Of a DNA stretch of 64,000 nt, positions 40,310 to 48,994 are shown in pieces. Source of the stretch: a virus; the IMG/VR virus record IMGVR_UViG_3300018018_000001, positions 1 through 64,000 of that record; one strand, written 5' to 3'. How positions within the stretch are numbered: position 1 is the first letter of the stretch; each line of letters starts with the position of its first letter. The notes under the pieces were generated by a model. That model was not told the origin of the DNA. It saw only the letters and a program-made list of their open reading frames with translations, and searched no databases. Position numbers and translations under genes: made by a program.

Positions 40310-40906
40310 ATGGGGAATAAAAGACCAGATGTTGCTGAACGAAATAAATTAAAAAGAAAATTAAAACCGGAACCTAAGTTATGCGAATGTAATTGTGGCC
40401 AGTATTCTAAACCAGGAAATAGATTTATACATAGTCATCATATGAGAGGAAGAAAAAGACTTGATACTGTTGAAAGAAATAGAAAAAATTCAGGAGAAAA
40501 GTCTTCTTGGTTTGGTACAAAAGGTCCAATGTTTGGTAGAACGGGTGAGAAAAGTCCTAATTTTGGTAGAAAAAGACTTGATCTTGCTGAAAGAAATAAA
40601 CAGAATTCAGGGGAGAAATCTCCTAATTGGAAAGGTGGAATTTCCACATATCCTTATGGACCTGGATTTAATGATGAGTTAAAAAAACATATTAGAGAAA
40701 AATTTAATCATACTTGCGTTCTTTGTAAAAAACAAGCTAATATTCCTCATCATATAGACTATGATAAAAACAATAATCAAGAAGATAATTTTGCTCTTTT
40801 GTGTGTATCATGTAATTTTAAAGTAAATAAAAATAGAGTTCAATGGGAAATTTATTTTAGAATGTATTTAATGTTAATGAAATTGGAGGAAAATAATCAT
40901 GGCTAA
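40310..40906 (+). CDS. HNH homing endonuclease with NUMOD3 repeats
   Basis: 198 residues. N-terminal CECNCGQ module, repeats with RKRLDTVERNRKNSGEKS pattern, GPMFGRTGEKSPNFG, and HNH core CVLC...IPHHIDYDKN...LLCVSCN. Overlaps the next tagged gene by eight bases; its last codons include GGAGG. Confidence 0.9.
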   Translation: MGNKRPDVAERNKLKRKLKPEPKLCECNCGQYSKPGNRFIHSHHMRGRKRLDTVERNRKNSGEKSSWFGTKGPMFGRTGEKSPNFGRKRLDLAERNKQNSGEKSPNWKGGISTYPYGPGFNDELKKHIREKFNHTCVLCKKQANIPHHIDYDKNNNQEDNFALLCVSCNFKVNKNRVQWEIYFRMYLMLMKLEENNHG

Positions 40907-41276
40907 AGCTAAGGAAGTGTTGAATATTCTTGAACAAGAGGCCCCTGCGGGTCCAGGTGCTGTGGCTGGTGGACAGATTGATGGTCCAAAACCTGCTGGA
41001 TTTACTTCTCAGACCATTACCCAAATACAGGAAATTCTTAGTAAATTCGGAGTTAAGAGTACCCGATCATTCACAGGTTGGCAGTTGGATGGTGGCCTTG
41101 CCGATGCTTCCAGGGGTTTTGTTTCCTTGGGTGTACGTGAGGATGGTTTCTGCGTGATTGCCAAGTCAGGAAAATTCACAAGCCAGGAAGCTGAAGAGAA
41201 TGCCAAGAAATTAGGTGACATAATTACCTGTTTAGGGGAGCTATCTTCTGTTCATGCTTCAGTAGTGGCCAAGTAA
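40899..41276 (+). CDS. Tagged protein, unknown alpha/beta domain
   Basis: 125 residues. Tag MAKAKEVLNILEQEA (ILE|Q). Pro/Gly linker, then an alpha/beta domain (TITQIQEILSKFG, FVSLGVREDGFCVIA). No family recognised. Confidence 0.7.
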   Translation: MAKAKEVLNILEQEAPAGPGAVAGGQIDGPKPAGFTSQTITQIQEILSKFGVKSTRSFTGWQLDGGLADASRGFVSLGVREDGFCVIAKSGKFTSQEAEENAKKLGDIITCLGELSSVHASVVAK

Positions 41277-41288
41277 TAAAAGGAGGTA

Positions 41289-41363
41289 GAGGGACAAACC
41301 CTCCATTTAAAGGGGCTTGGCTGTTAGATCCCAGAATACGTGGGCGGTAAGACCAATGACCCC
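41289..41363 (+). ncRNA. Structured leader RNA, unknown
   Basis: GAGGG/CCCTC (41289-41303) forms a first hairpin. Then GGGG (41312-41315) and TTGG (41317-41320) pair with CCAA (41353-41356) and CCCC (41360-41363), enclosing an inner hairpin CCCA-GAATACG-TGGG (41330-41344). The nested arrangement in the 105-base gap before 41382 suggests a folded RNA or regulatory leader. Not a tRNA: no T-loop and no U33. Confidence 0.35.
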
Positions 41364-41381
41364 GGTTGCAAAGGATAAAAA

Positions 41382-42023
41382 ATGATTGGCAATGAAATTA
41401 TATCCCCTCCCCCCCAGCCTGAGAGATGGGATCAAATAGAGCTTGGGGTTAAATATACATCCAAACCCTCTCCTGAGCCTACAGGTTTGGTCTTATTTGA
41501 TGGAACACATATTGATCAGCCTATGGGGATAGATTCTGGAAAATCTGGTGATGATAGTGGTATTTTAGACGTAGATACTATTCCAGGATATGAAGTTACT
41601 ATGGAGAATTATCCAGAGAAGATGCCTGTGGGTGTTTTCAAGATGGAAGCTGGATTAATGTCTCAAGCTGGATATATCTATGAGCAAATGCAAAAAACCA
41701 GAAAGACTTCATCCAAATTAGATGAATATCTTTTGGATAATACCAAGATTGGGGATCTTACTTCATTAGAGCGGATAGAGCTTTATAAAACAGTTACGAA
41801 AAATTTGGAAATAGGATCAAATTATCTTTTAGAATTGCATAATACTCTGCAGAAAACCCATGATAACCTGAACTCTGTAGAGAAAATGAAATCTTATACT
41901 CTTAAGGAACCAACGTCATTTGAGGATAAAGCGGCTAAGCGTGATATTGAGGCTGCTATTCTGGAAGAAATAAAATGGGTTGTTAAGGAAAAACAAAAAC
42001 AAATAGTAAATAATAGGAGGTAG
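41382..42023 (+). CDS. Hypothetical head-module protein
   Basis: 213 residues: disordered Pro-rich start, then long helices with IELYKTVTKNLEIGSNYLLEL and a Lys-rich end. Two genes upstream of the large terminase apart from the HNH gene, so a small terminase role is possible from position, but no HTH is evident. Confidence 0.55.
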   Translation: MIGNEIISPPPQPERWDQIELGVKYTSKPSPEPTGLVLFDGTHIDQPMGIDSGKSGDDSGILDVDTIPGYEVTMENYPEKMPVGVFKMEAGLMSQAGYIYEQMQKTRKTSSKLDEYLLDNTKIGDLTSLERIELYKTVTKNLEIGSNYLLELHNTLQKTHDNLNSVEKMKSYTLKEPTSFEDKAAKRDIEAAILEEIKWVVKEKQKQIVNNRR

Positions 42024-42027
42024 TAAA

Positions 42028-42747
42028 ATGAAGCAAGTTACCAAGTTGATGGAAATTCTGAACAAGATTAAAGAGCAGGATGACGCAGTAGGGGCTTTAG
42101 GATCTGAGCCTACTATTACAGATACCCCTCCACCTCCCCCTGATGGTGGTATGGAACTTCCTGCCGCAGATCCTAATGTCCTTAATTACGATAATGAATT
42201 CTTTTCTCAGTTAAAGACTGGGGATATTTTCAATGATAAGGACATTCCTGAAATTACTTACAAGGTTACGGGTGATCCAGTGATTGATCCCGAAACTCAG
42301 GCTGTTACCGCTCTTCCTTGTGAAGTAGAGGAAGCCCCTGAAGGAAACGAAAAGAACGTATCCAAGGGGGATCAATTTGATGCCATTACCGCCATGCCCA
42401 AGCTTCCTGAACCTCCTCCTGAGGATGGTGCTGCTGGAGATTTGGAAACCCCTCCGATTGATGGTGGGGATATGTCTCATGAAAATCCTTCAATGGAAAC
42501 TCCTCTTCCTGGTGGAGAATCCTTTAGCCGTGGCCAGAGGCTTTTAAAGAGATTCGGCAAATTGGCCGAAGCTGAGATTTCCAGGGGTATTGTTCAGGAA
42601 ATTAGGGCTGATGGTATGGTGGCTGTTCGTCAGGGTCATGGTGCCCTTCTTGTCCTTCCAATGGCTGCTGGAGTCAAGGCTGGTGATGAGGTAGAGGTTG
42701 AAGACAAAAAGAAAATCATTGGTAAGGTAGCTTCTAAAAAGCAATAA
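42028..42747 (+). CDS. Tagged head protein, Pro-rich
   Basis: 239 residues. Tag MKQVTKLMEILNKIKEQ (ILNK/IKE). A long acidic Pro-rich region (residues ~30-165) leads to a C-terminal helix with a tag-like RGQRLLKRFGKLAEAE and a small beta-barrel (GIVQEIRADGMVAVRQ...VLPMAAGVKAGDEVEVE). The C-terminal barrel resembles phage head-tail or baseplate OB-like domains. Confidence 0.65.
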   Translation: MKQVTKLMEILNKIKEQDDAVGALGSEPTITDTPPPPPDGGMELPAADPNVLNYDNEFFSQLKTGDIFNDKDIPEITYKVTGDPVIDPETQAVTALPCEVEEAPEGNEKNVSKGDQFDAITAMPKLPEPPPEDGAAGDLETPPIDGGDMSHENPSMETPLPGGESFSRGQRLLKRFGKLAEAEISRGIVQEIRADGMVAVRQGHGALLVLPMAAGVKAGDEVEVEDKKKIIGKVASKKQ

Positions 42748-42756
42748 TTGTGAAGT

Positions 42757-42790
42757 AAATGTCGGCAGATCGAGCTAACTGCCAACATTT
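42757..42790. terminator. Hairpin with 11-pair stem
   Basis: AAATGT-C-GGCAG pairs with CTGCC-A-ACATTT around a 10-base loop, one mismatch. Only ATTAAG follows, so termination would be weak; it may be an RNA-processing or protective element. Confidence 0.5.
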
Positions 42791-42827
42791 ATTAAGACTC
42801 ATGTACCAAGAGTATAAAGAGATCGGG

Positions 42828-42845
42828 GTCCCTCTTAGGAGGGAC
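42828..42845. other. Small hairpin before the HNH/terminase genes
   Basis: GTCCCTC-TTAG-GAGGGAC, a perfect seven-pair stem with the loop TTAG. Located about 50 bases before the next start codon. The GAGGG/CCCTC core recurs in the hairpin at 41289. Confidence 0.45.
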
Positions 42846-42895
42846 GTTGCATTTGTTAATATTTGCCGGTATTTTGTCTCAAACAGGGGAGGTTT

Positions 42896-43366
42896 ATGAA
42901 GAAGGTATGCTCAAGGTGTAAACAAGAAAAGGATTTGACAGAATTTTATAAAAGTAAAAAAGGAAAATATGGCTATTATTCCTATTGTAAATTGTGTGAG
43001 AGGAAAAGAAGAAGAAGTGAAGAAAGAACAGAAGAATATTATGAATATCATAGAAGTCATAGTGAAAAATATCGTTTAAAACATTCAAAAGAAGCTGTTG
43101 AAAGGACAAAATTATATCAAAAGAAATGTTTCCAACAATGGATGAATCTAATTATAATTCCACAAGGTTTGAATAAATGTTCAAAATGTGGTTATGATAA
43201 ATGTTTTCATGCCATTGATTTTCACCATAGAGATCCGAAAGAAAAGAAATTTAATATAGGTAGCATGTTAAGAACAAAAATTACCCCGGAAAATCTTGAA
43301 GAATTAGCTAAATGTGATCCTCTTTGTGCAAATTGCCATAGAGAAAAGGAAGCAGGTCTTTGGTAG
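42896..43366 (+). CDS. HNH homing endonuclease
   Basis: ATG 42896 after GGGGAGG. 156 residues: CSRCKQEKDLTEFY module with CKLC at the start (as in 35526 and 52151), basic linker, then HNH core CSKCGYDKC...IDFHHRDPKEK...CDPLCANCHREKE. It stops one base before the terminase start, so it is placed exactly upstream of an essential gene. Confidence 0.9.
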   Translation: MKKVCSRCKQEKDLTEFYKSKKGKYGYYSYCKLCERKRRRSEERTEEYYEYHRSHSEKYRLKHSKEAVERTKLYQKKCFQQWMNLIIIPQGLNKCSKCGYDKCFHAIDFHHRDPKEKKFNIGSMLRTKITPENLEELAKCDPLCANCHREKEAGLW

Positions 43367-45259
43367 ATGAATCCGATATTGCAGGATTATAAAGATTCCC
43401 TGGCTGAAGCCAGAAAATCAATCATTAATTCTACGCCAGAGAATTATGCCGCAAATTTGGAAGAGTATTCTGCTAAGCTTAATGATTGGTATAGCTCTGT
43501 AGTAAAATTTGATCCTCTTCCAGTGGATATTGAATCTTTCTTAGATGAACGATCATATTTGGGTAAATACTTTGGTGGGGAACTTTTATCAGATGAAAAA
43601 AACTATTGGAGACTTGCCTTAAAAGACATTTTTCCTTCTATTAATTATAGCCCTTATTGGCTTGTATGCCTCAAAGGGGCTATTGGGGTAGGAAAAACCA
43701 CTACTGCTTCTGTCGGTGCTCTCTATGACCTCCAATGGCTTTTATGTAATCCTGATCCTCAAGGGTTTCTTGGTAGCTTGCCCGCTGCCCGTATCGAATT
43801 TGCCATATTCAATATCACCCTATCCGCTACAGACGTTATTTGGGATAAGATTGCATCCATGATGGCTGAATCTGATTATTTTACAGGATTAATGGGTAAG
43901 GCCAAAAAGAGATTCAAGACTGACACCCTATTTCCTAAGCGAATTGACTTCTTCTCAGGTTCCCGAATTGGACACTCACTTGGTAGAGATGTTTATGAGG
44001 TTATCATTGATGAAGCCAATTTTGAGGTTATAACTGGACAAGTCAGGAAAACCTTCTATTCTCTATTCCGCAGAATGGAAACCCGGTTCATGAGAAAAGA
44101 GGGTGGTTTTCCAGGACGAATTTGGATTATTTCTTCTGAGACTGATAAATCCTCTGTGCTCAATAGCCTAATTGAAGAGTATAGGGGCCAAGAAGGTGTG
44201 TTTATTAGGCAACCGGCTGTTTGGGATGTTAAACCCGAAAAATATGCAGGAGATAAGCGATTCAAAGTTTTTACGGGATCTATTTTAAAACCCAATCCTG
44301 TCATTGTTGATCAAACCAATGAATCTCTTTTTAAGGAAGAGCAAGAATTAATAATTGAGGTTCCAGAAAAACACAAGCATGATTTTGAAACAGATGTCAA
44401 TGGTGCTTTAAGAGATTTAGCCGGGGTTTCTACATTCTCCCGTTATAAACTCTTTAAGCAGCGGGATAAACTTGATAATGCACTGTGTATGGAACTACTC
44501 TTTCCTGATAATTTTGAGCTTGATTTCAATGATGACAATGACCAAATCATGAATAAAACATTGATCCCTGACTACTTTGAAAAAGTTTATCTCCCTTCAT
44601 TTCCAAGATACTTGCATATTGACATTGGGTTGACTGGGGATAGGTTGGGTTTCGGATGTACTTATATCTCTCAGTATAAGGAGATTAGAACCCGAAATAT
44701 CCTAACATTTGATGAAGTTACTGTTAATATTCCCGAAATAGTTGCTGAGTTTGCTTTTGCAATTCAGTCCAAAACAGGGCAGCAGATTCCTTTATTTAAG
44801 GTTAGGGCTTTCATTCTTTGGTTGGCCAAACGTGGTTATTCTTTCGGTTGCATTACAGCGGATGGGTATGAATCTGCCGACTGCCTTCAGATGCTTAAAC
44901 GGGTAGGATTTAACACAGAGGAAATTTCTGTGGATAAAACTTCCGCCCCTTATTTGAAATTGAGAGCGCAAGTTTCTGAGGAACATATCTTTATGCCAGA
45001 TAGTAAGTTACTCAGAGCAGAATTGGAAGACCTGGAGGTTTCTCCAGATGGTAAAAAAGTAGACCATCCAGAAGGTAAAAGACCTGATGGTTCCCCTTAT
45101 TCCAAAGATATGGCCGATGGAATTTGTGGAAGTGTTTTCAATCTTTTCAAAAATAGTGACAAAAATAGAATGGCTTATTTTAACCCCTCTACTACCCCTT
45201 CTGAAATTTCAAAAATAATGGAAACATTTTGGCCAGGTGAGAAGGGTATTAATGTCTAA
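43367..45259 (+). CDS. Terminase large subunit
   Basis: 630 residues. ATPase: Walker A GAIGVGKT at 104-111, Walker B EVIIDEA at 211-217, and a coupling-type SSET at 256-259. Nuclease of RNase H fold: acidic residues in HIDIG (D419), ADGYES (D499) and KDMADG (D584). It cuts concatemers and drives DNA into the prohead at the portal. The first ~85 residues extend beyond the common core. No tag, as expected for a motor protein outside the shell. Confidence 0.95.
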   Translation: MNPILQDYKDSLAEARKSIINSTPENYAANLEEYSAKLNDWYSSVVKFDPLPVDIESFLDERSYLGKYFGGELLSDEKNYWRLALKDIFPSINYSPYWLVCLKGAIGVGKTTTASVGALYDLQWLLCNPDPQGFLGSLPAARIEFAIFNITLSATDVIWDKIASMMAESDYFTGLMGKAKKRFKTDTLFPKRIDFFSGSRIGHSLGRDVYEVIIDEANFEVITGQVRKTFYSLFRRMETRFMRKEGGFPGRIWIISSETDKSSVLNSLIEEYRGQEGVFIRQPAVWDVKPEKYAGDKRFKVFTGSILKPNPVIVDQTNESLFKEEQELIIEVPEKHKHDFETDVNGALRDLAGVSTFSRYKLFKQRDKLDNALCMELLFPDNFELDFNDDNDQIMNKTLIPDYFEKVYLPSFPRYLHIDIGLTGDRLGFGCTYISQYKEIRTRNILTFDEVTVNIPEIVAEFAFAIQSKTGQQIPLFKVRAFILWLAKRGYSFGCITADGYESADCLQMLKRVGFNTEEISVDKTSAPYLKLRAQVSEEHIFMPDSKLLRAELEDLEVSPDGKKVDHPEGKRPDGSPYSKDMADGICGSVFNLFKNSDKNRMAYFNPSTTPSEISKIMETFWPGEKGINV

Positions 45260-45270
45260 GGAGATTTGAA

Positions 45271-45726
45271 ATGAAAGCTAAAGAATTTTTAAGCTTGAAT
45301 GAGGAAATAGAAAATAAAGTAAACCTTTGGGAATGGGTTTGTCCTAAGTGTGGAAAAAAGGATTTACCTAATGAAAGTAGGGAGTGTGAGTGCGGATATA
45401 AAATGCCCGAAGAGCTTAATGACAAGATAAGAAAAACTTGGGAAAATGTTTATGACAAGATTTTTTCTAAAATAAAAGGCAAACTAATGGAAGGAGATCT
45501 TCAAGGAACCAATACTCTTTATTTTACTAATAAACTTAGGGAATTGGGGATTATTAATCGTCTTAATTCAGGGAGGTTTGTGGAAGTCCTAAAAATACCT
45601 AAGGAGTTTATTATTTCCGCCTTTATGGAAGGAAAAGAAGGCATGAAACGTCTTAGAAAGATGGCTTGGAGAAGAAAGCATAAGGGAGAGATGATGAGTA
45701 CAATAAGGCCGTATCAAAAATTTTAA
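45271..45726 (+). CDS. Tagged zinc-ribbon protein
   Basis: 151 residues. Tag MKAKEFLSLNEEIE (LNE|E), close to the T4 form MKTYQEFI. A zinc ribbon follows, CPKC and CECG (residues ~24-41), then helices and a very basic C-terminus (RLRKMAWRRKHKG). Probably DNA-binding. Confidence 0.7.
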   Translation: MKAKEFLSLNEEIENKVNLWEWVCPKCGKKDLPNESRECECGYKMPEELNDKIRKTWENVYDKIFSKIKGKLMEGDLQGTNTLYFTNKLRELGIINRLNSGRFVEVLKIPKEFIISAFMEGKEGMKRLRKMAWRRKHKGEMMSTIRPYQKF

Positions 45727-45742
45727 ATAAAAGAGAGAAAAT

Positions 45743-46399
45743 ATGTTTTGTGAATATAAATGCGGGCAGGAAGCAAAGTATCAGTTAAAAAATAAAAAGT
45801 GGTGTTGTTCTAAATCCCATGTCTCTTGTCCTGAAATTAGGGGGAAAATTAGTAAATCTATGGAGGGTGAAAATGGTCCTTGGTTTGGTAAGAAAAGAAT
45901 TGATCATTCTGTTAGAATGACAGGAAAAAATAATCCAATGTTTGAAGTAAAAAGACCTGATTTTTCAGCTTATATGAAAGGTAGAATAGGTGATAAGCAT
46001 CCTATGTCTGGAAGAAAAAATCCTAATGTTTCAGAGGCAAATAGAAAAAGAAAAGGTGAAAAACATCCTTATACTTCTGAAATGAATAAACAAAGAACTG
46101 GTGAAAAACATCCTAACTGGAATGGAGGTTCCTCTTTTGAGCCATATAGTTTAGAATGGACCAATGAATTAAAAAATAAAATTAGAGAAAGAGATGATTA
46201 CACTTGTCAACTATGTAAAGAATATGGAAATACTGTTCACCATATTGATTATAATAAAAAACATTGTGATTTTAGTAATTTAATTAATTTATGTAGAAGT
46301 TGCAATGTTAAAGTAAATAAGAATAGAGAATTATGGGAACCAGCATTCCAATTTTATATGACAAAATTATTTGGGCAAGAAATTAATCCTTGTATATAA
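45743..46399 (+). CDS. HNH homing endonuclease with NUMOD3 repeats
   Basis: 218 residues. YKCGQEAKYQLKN...WCC...SCPE module, many NUMOD3-like repeats (GKNNPMFE, GDKHPMSGRKNP, GEKHPYTSEMNKQ) and HNH core CQLC...VHHIDYNKK...LCRSCN. Same subtype as 3644 (VHHIDY rather than IPHHIDY). Inserted between the tagged gene and the portal. Confidence 0.9.
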   Translation: MFCEYKCGQEAKYQLKNKKWCCSKSHVSCPEIRGKISKSMEGENGPWFGKKRIDHSVRMTGKNNPMFEVKRPDFSAYMKGRIGDKHPMSGRKNPNVSEANRKRKGEKHPYTSEMNKQRTGEKHPNWNGGSSFEPYSLEWTNELKNKIRERDDYTCQLCKEYGNTVHHIDYNKKHCDFSNLINLCRSCNVKVNKNRELWEPAFQFYMTKLFGQEINPCI

Positions 46400-46427
46400 A
46401 AATTAAAGGATTTAGGGGGGGAATATA

Positions 46428-48161
46428 ATGGCTAAAAAGCAAAGTTCACAAGTTTTAGTACCTAAAGAGGAATTAAATAATCTTATAGAGAAAGCCCAAA
46501 TTTTGGAGAATTTGGGAGATATTAATGAAATGACTAACAAAGTGCGAATTGTTGATGATCTAATGGCCGAAAAGATTGTTGAAGCCGATAAGTGGAAACA
46601 AAGGTTAGCCGAAATTAAGAGTACCATGCCAGGTACAGATTACATGGTAACTGCTGCTCTATCAGCTATTTATACTAGAGTTACCATGCTTCGTAAGGAG
46701 ATAATCCAGCAAATTGATAGGATTAGAAGTTTTTATATTACGGATGTTTTGTTAACCCAATTTGCTGATGACGCTCTTACCCCTGATGTAGCTACAGGGG
46801 ATGTTATTGACGTTCATTCTGAAAATGAAGCTCTTGATTGGGAACTAACCGCTTTGGATGAAAGAATCAAGTTTGATTCATTGGTCAATGACATTATTGA
46901 GGATCTTTTGGGCTATGGAGAATATACTCTTAAGACCGAATTAGCGGAAGAAGGCCATGGATTGAAAGCTTTGGTTGACGATGTGGACCAAACTTCGGTT
47001 ATCGCCATTACTGAGATGGGAGAAATTTCCAATTACTTGGTTATGGATGAAAAAGGAACCAAAGCCGAAATAGTAGAACCTCATGAATATGTAAAATTCA
47101 TGTTAGGGAATAGGAGACTTAGAATTGACCTAAAAAATGAAATGGCAATGGTCAGGGATAAGAAACTTCTCAAGGATATTCCCCGTTATGTCAGAATAGG
47201 GAAGTCTATGCTATTTCCTATCATTTCCAAGATTAAAGAACTAGAGTTACTTGAGCAATTAGTACCCGCTTCCAAGTTAGCCCAATTGACTGCTAATACT
47301 TTATTGGGGATTCAAGTTCCTGCAGGAATGGTATTAGAAGAAGCTTTCCAAGCTGCCCGAAATGTTGAGAATCAGGTTAACAGAAAGGTGGGAATTGATT
47401 TTGGAAATAAAGAATTGACTATCCAGCATATCATGACTATAGCTGGTAGAATCAAGTGTATCCCCGTATTTGGAGAAGGCAAAGGGGATCTCAAAAGAAT
47501 AGACTATCGGGCTGATGAGCCTAAAGAACTAAGTGAAACTGCTGAGGATGCCCGGAAGGTTATTTGCTCTTCTGTGGGTATTCCTTATGAGTTGATATTT
47601 GGGGAAATAGGCCAAGGAAAGAAAGTGGATTTGCTCAAGCGGTTTGCCCGATATCTCCGAAGATTAAAGATGATTCAAAAAGCTGTGGTTATGGGTATTC
47701 TGCAGATTTGTAATATTCATTTAGTCAATAAGAAAATATCCTACCGTCCTGAGGATATTAAAGTTGACTTCCTGAATACCATGATCAATATTGATGAGTT
47801 GGATAAACTGGAATTTATTGATGCCACTGTGGGCATGTTAAAGAATATTGATGAATTCATGAGGGGTCTTACAGATGATATTAGTAGTAAACACGTTATA
47901 GAAAAGAAATATTTCGAGTTTCTAGGAGATCAATTAAATATTGCCGGAATGGGGGAGGTTATTACTGATGAGATAGAAGAGAGAGAACCAGGAAAAGATA
48001 TTTCTACAGAAGAAGTTCCTGTTGGCAATGCCGAACCTTTTGAACCCACTTTTACTCCACCAGCGGGGGCAACACCTGGAGGGCCTAGTATACCAACTGT
48101 TCCTGAAACTCCTTCTACTGAAACTCCACCTCCAGAAGGAGAACCAACACCAGCAGCTTAA
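46428..48161 (+). CDS. Portal protein, T4 gp20-like
   Basis: 577 residues. Helical N-terminus, then the portal core: YGEYTLKTEL, VEPHEYVKFMLGNRRLRID, SIGIPYELIFGE-like (SVGIPYELIFGEIGQG) and a long helical leg (LLKRFARYLRRLKMIQKAV). A disordered Pro/Thr/Glu-rich tail of ~60 residues ends it. Twelve copies should form the head vertex channel. NLIE|K and QILE|N near residues 18-28 could be maturation cuts. Confidence 0.85.
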   Translation: MAKKQSSQVLVPKEELNNLIEKAQILENLGDINEMTNKVRIVDDLMAEKIVEADKWKQRLAEIKSTMPGTDYMVTAALSAIYTRVTMLRKEIIQQIDRIRSFYITDVLLTQFADDALTPDVATGDVIDVHSENEALDWELTALDERIKFDSLVNDIIEDLLGYGEYTLKTELAEEGHGLKALVDDVDQTSVIAITEMGEISNYLVMDEKGTKAEIVEPHEYVKFMLGNRRLRIDLKNEMAMVRDKKLLKDIPRYVRIGKSMLFPIISKIKELELLEQLVPASKLAQLTANTLLGIQVPAGMVLEEAFQAARNVENQVNRKVGIDFGNKELTIQHIMTIAGRIKCIPVFGEGKGDLKRIDYRADEPKELSETAEDARKVICSSVGIPYELIFGEIGQGKKVDLLKRFARYLRRLKMIQKAVVMGILQICNIHLVNKKISYRPEDIKVDFLNTMINIDELDKLEFIDATVGMLKNIDEFMRGLTDDISSKHVIEKKYFEFLGDQLNIAGMGEVITDEIEEREPGKDISTEEVPVGNAEPFEPTFTPPAGATPGGPSIPTVPETPSTETPPPEGEPTPAA

Positions 48162-48994
48162 TGAAGAAAGGGATAAAAATGGGGAGAAGACTAATTGATT
48201 TAACTGGAGAAAGATTTGGTAAATGGGTTGTACTTAAAAAATCTTTAAATAAAGGAACTGTTCCTTTTTGGTTATGTAAGTGCGATTGTGGAAATGAAGT
48301 AGAAGTTAGAGGTCAAAGTTTAAGGAATGGGAAAAGTAAACAATGTAAGCACTGTATTAATATAAAGGATTTGACTGGAGAAAGATTTGGCAAGTTAACA
48401 GTTATTTGTAAAGGTAGTAAGAAATTTAAAAATCAAGGTATTTATTGGTTGTGTAAGTGTGATTGTGGTATTGAAAAAGAAATTAGGGGTAGTAGTTTAA
48501 TTAGGGGGGATTACAAAAGTTGTGGTTGTTATAATATAGAAAGTAGAGCAGAAAGAAATAAAATAGAATATGGTCTTGCATCTAAAAGAAAAGTTTATAG
48601 ATCCTATAAACATGAAGCAGAAGAAAGAGGATTACTATTTGAATTATCTTTTAGTCAATTTATTGATTTAACCAGTAAAAATTGCCATTATTGTAACTCA
48701 GAACCCTCTAATAAATGTTCCCAGGATGGCAACAATGGTGATTTTATCTATAATGGTATTGATAGAAAAGATAATACAAAAGGATATACTATTGAAAATT
48801 GTGTGTCTTGTTGTAAAATATGTAATAGAGCAAAAGCTGATATGACTTATGAAGATTTTATTAAATGGATTAATAAAGTTTATAACAATATAAGAGATAA
48901 GGAGTCAACAAATGAAAGCAACAGAATTTCTTCACGAACAAGAGGATGTACTTCAGACTATGGCTTCCGAACCGATTCCACTGGAAACTGCTAA
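48161..48994 (+). CDS. Zinc-module HNH endonuclease overlapping the next gene
   Basis: 277 residues. Two LIDLTGERFGKW...WLCKCDCG modules and HNH core CHYCNSEP...GIDRKDNTKGYTIENC, as in 38123. The frame runs 83 bases into the next gene, adding ~27 residues (STNESNRISSRTRG...) with no counterpart in the relative, so its original stop was probably lost on insertion. ATG 48161 overlaps the portal stop; ATG 48179 is an alternative start. Confidence 0.85.
   Translation: MKKGIKMGRRLIDLTGERFGKWVVLKKSLNKGTVPFWLCKCDCGNEVEVRGQSLRNGKSKQCKHCINIKDLTGERFGKLTVICKGSKKFKNQGIYWLCKCDCGIEKEIRGSSLIRGDYKSCGCYNIESRAERNKIEYGLASKRKVYRSYKHEAEERGLLFELSFSQFIDLTSKNCHYCNSEPSNKCSQDGNNGDFIYNGIDRKDNTKGYTIENCVSCCKICNRAKADMTYEDFIKWINKVYNNIRDKESTNESNRISSRTRGCTSDYGFRTDSTGNC

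Noticed and set aside
41312-41363. tRNA-like fold (three stems around a CCCA/TGGG hairpin with a 7-base loop)
   Set aside because: No T-loop consensus, no T at position 33 of the loop, and acceptor ends do not fit; kept only as an unassigned structured RNA.
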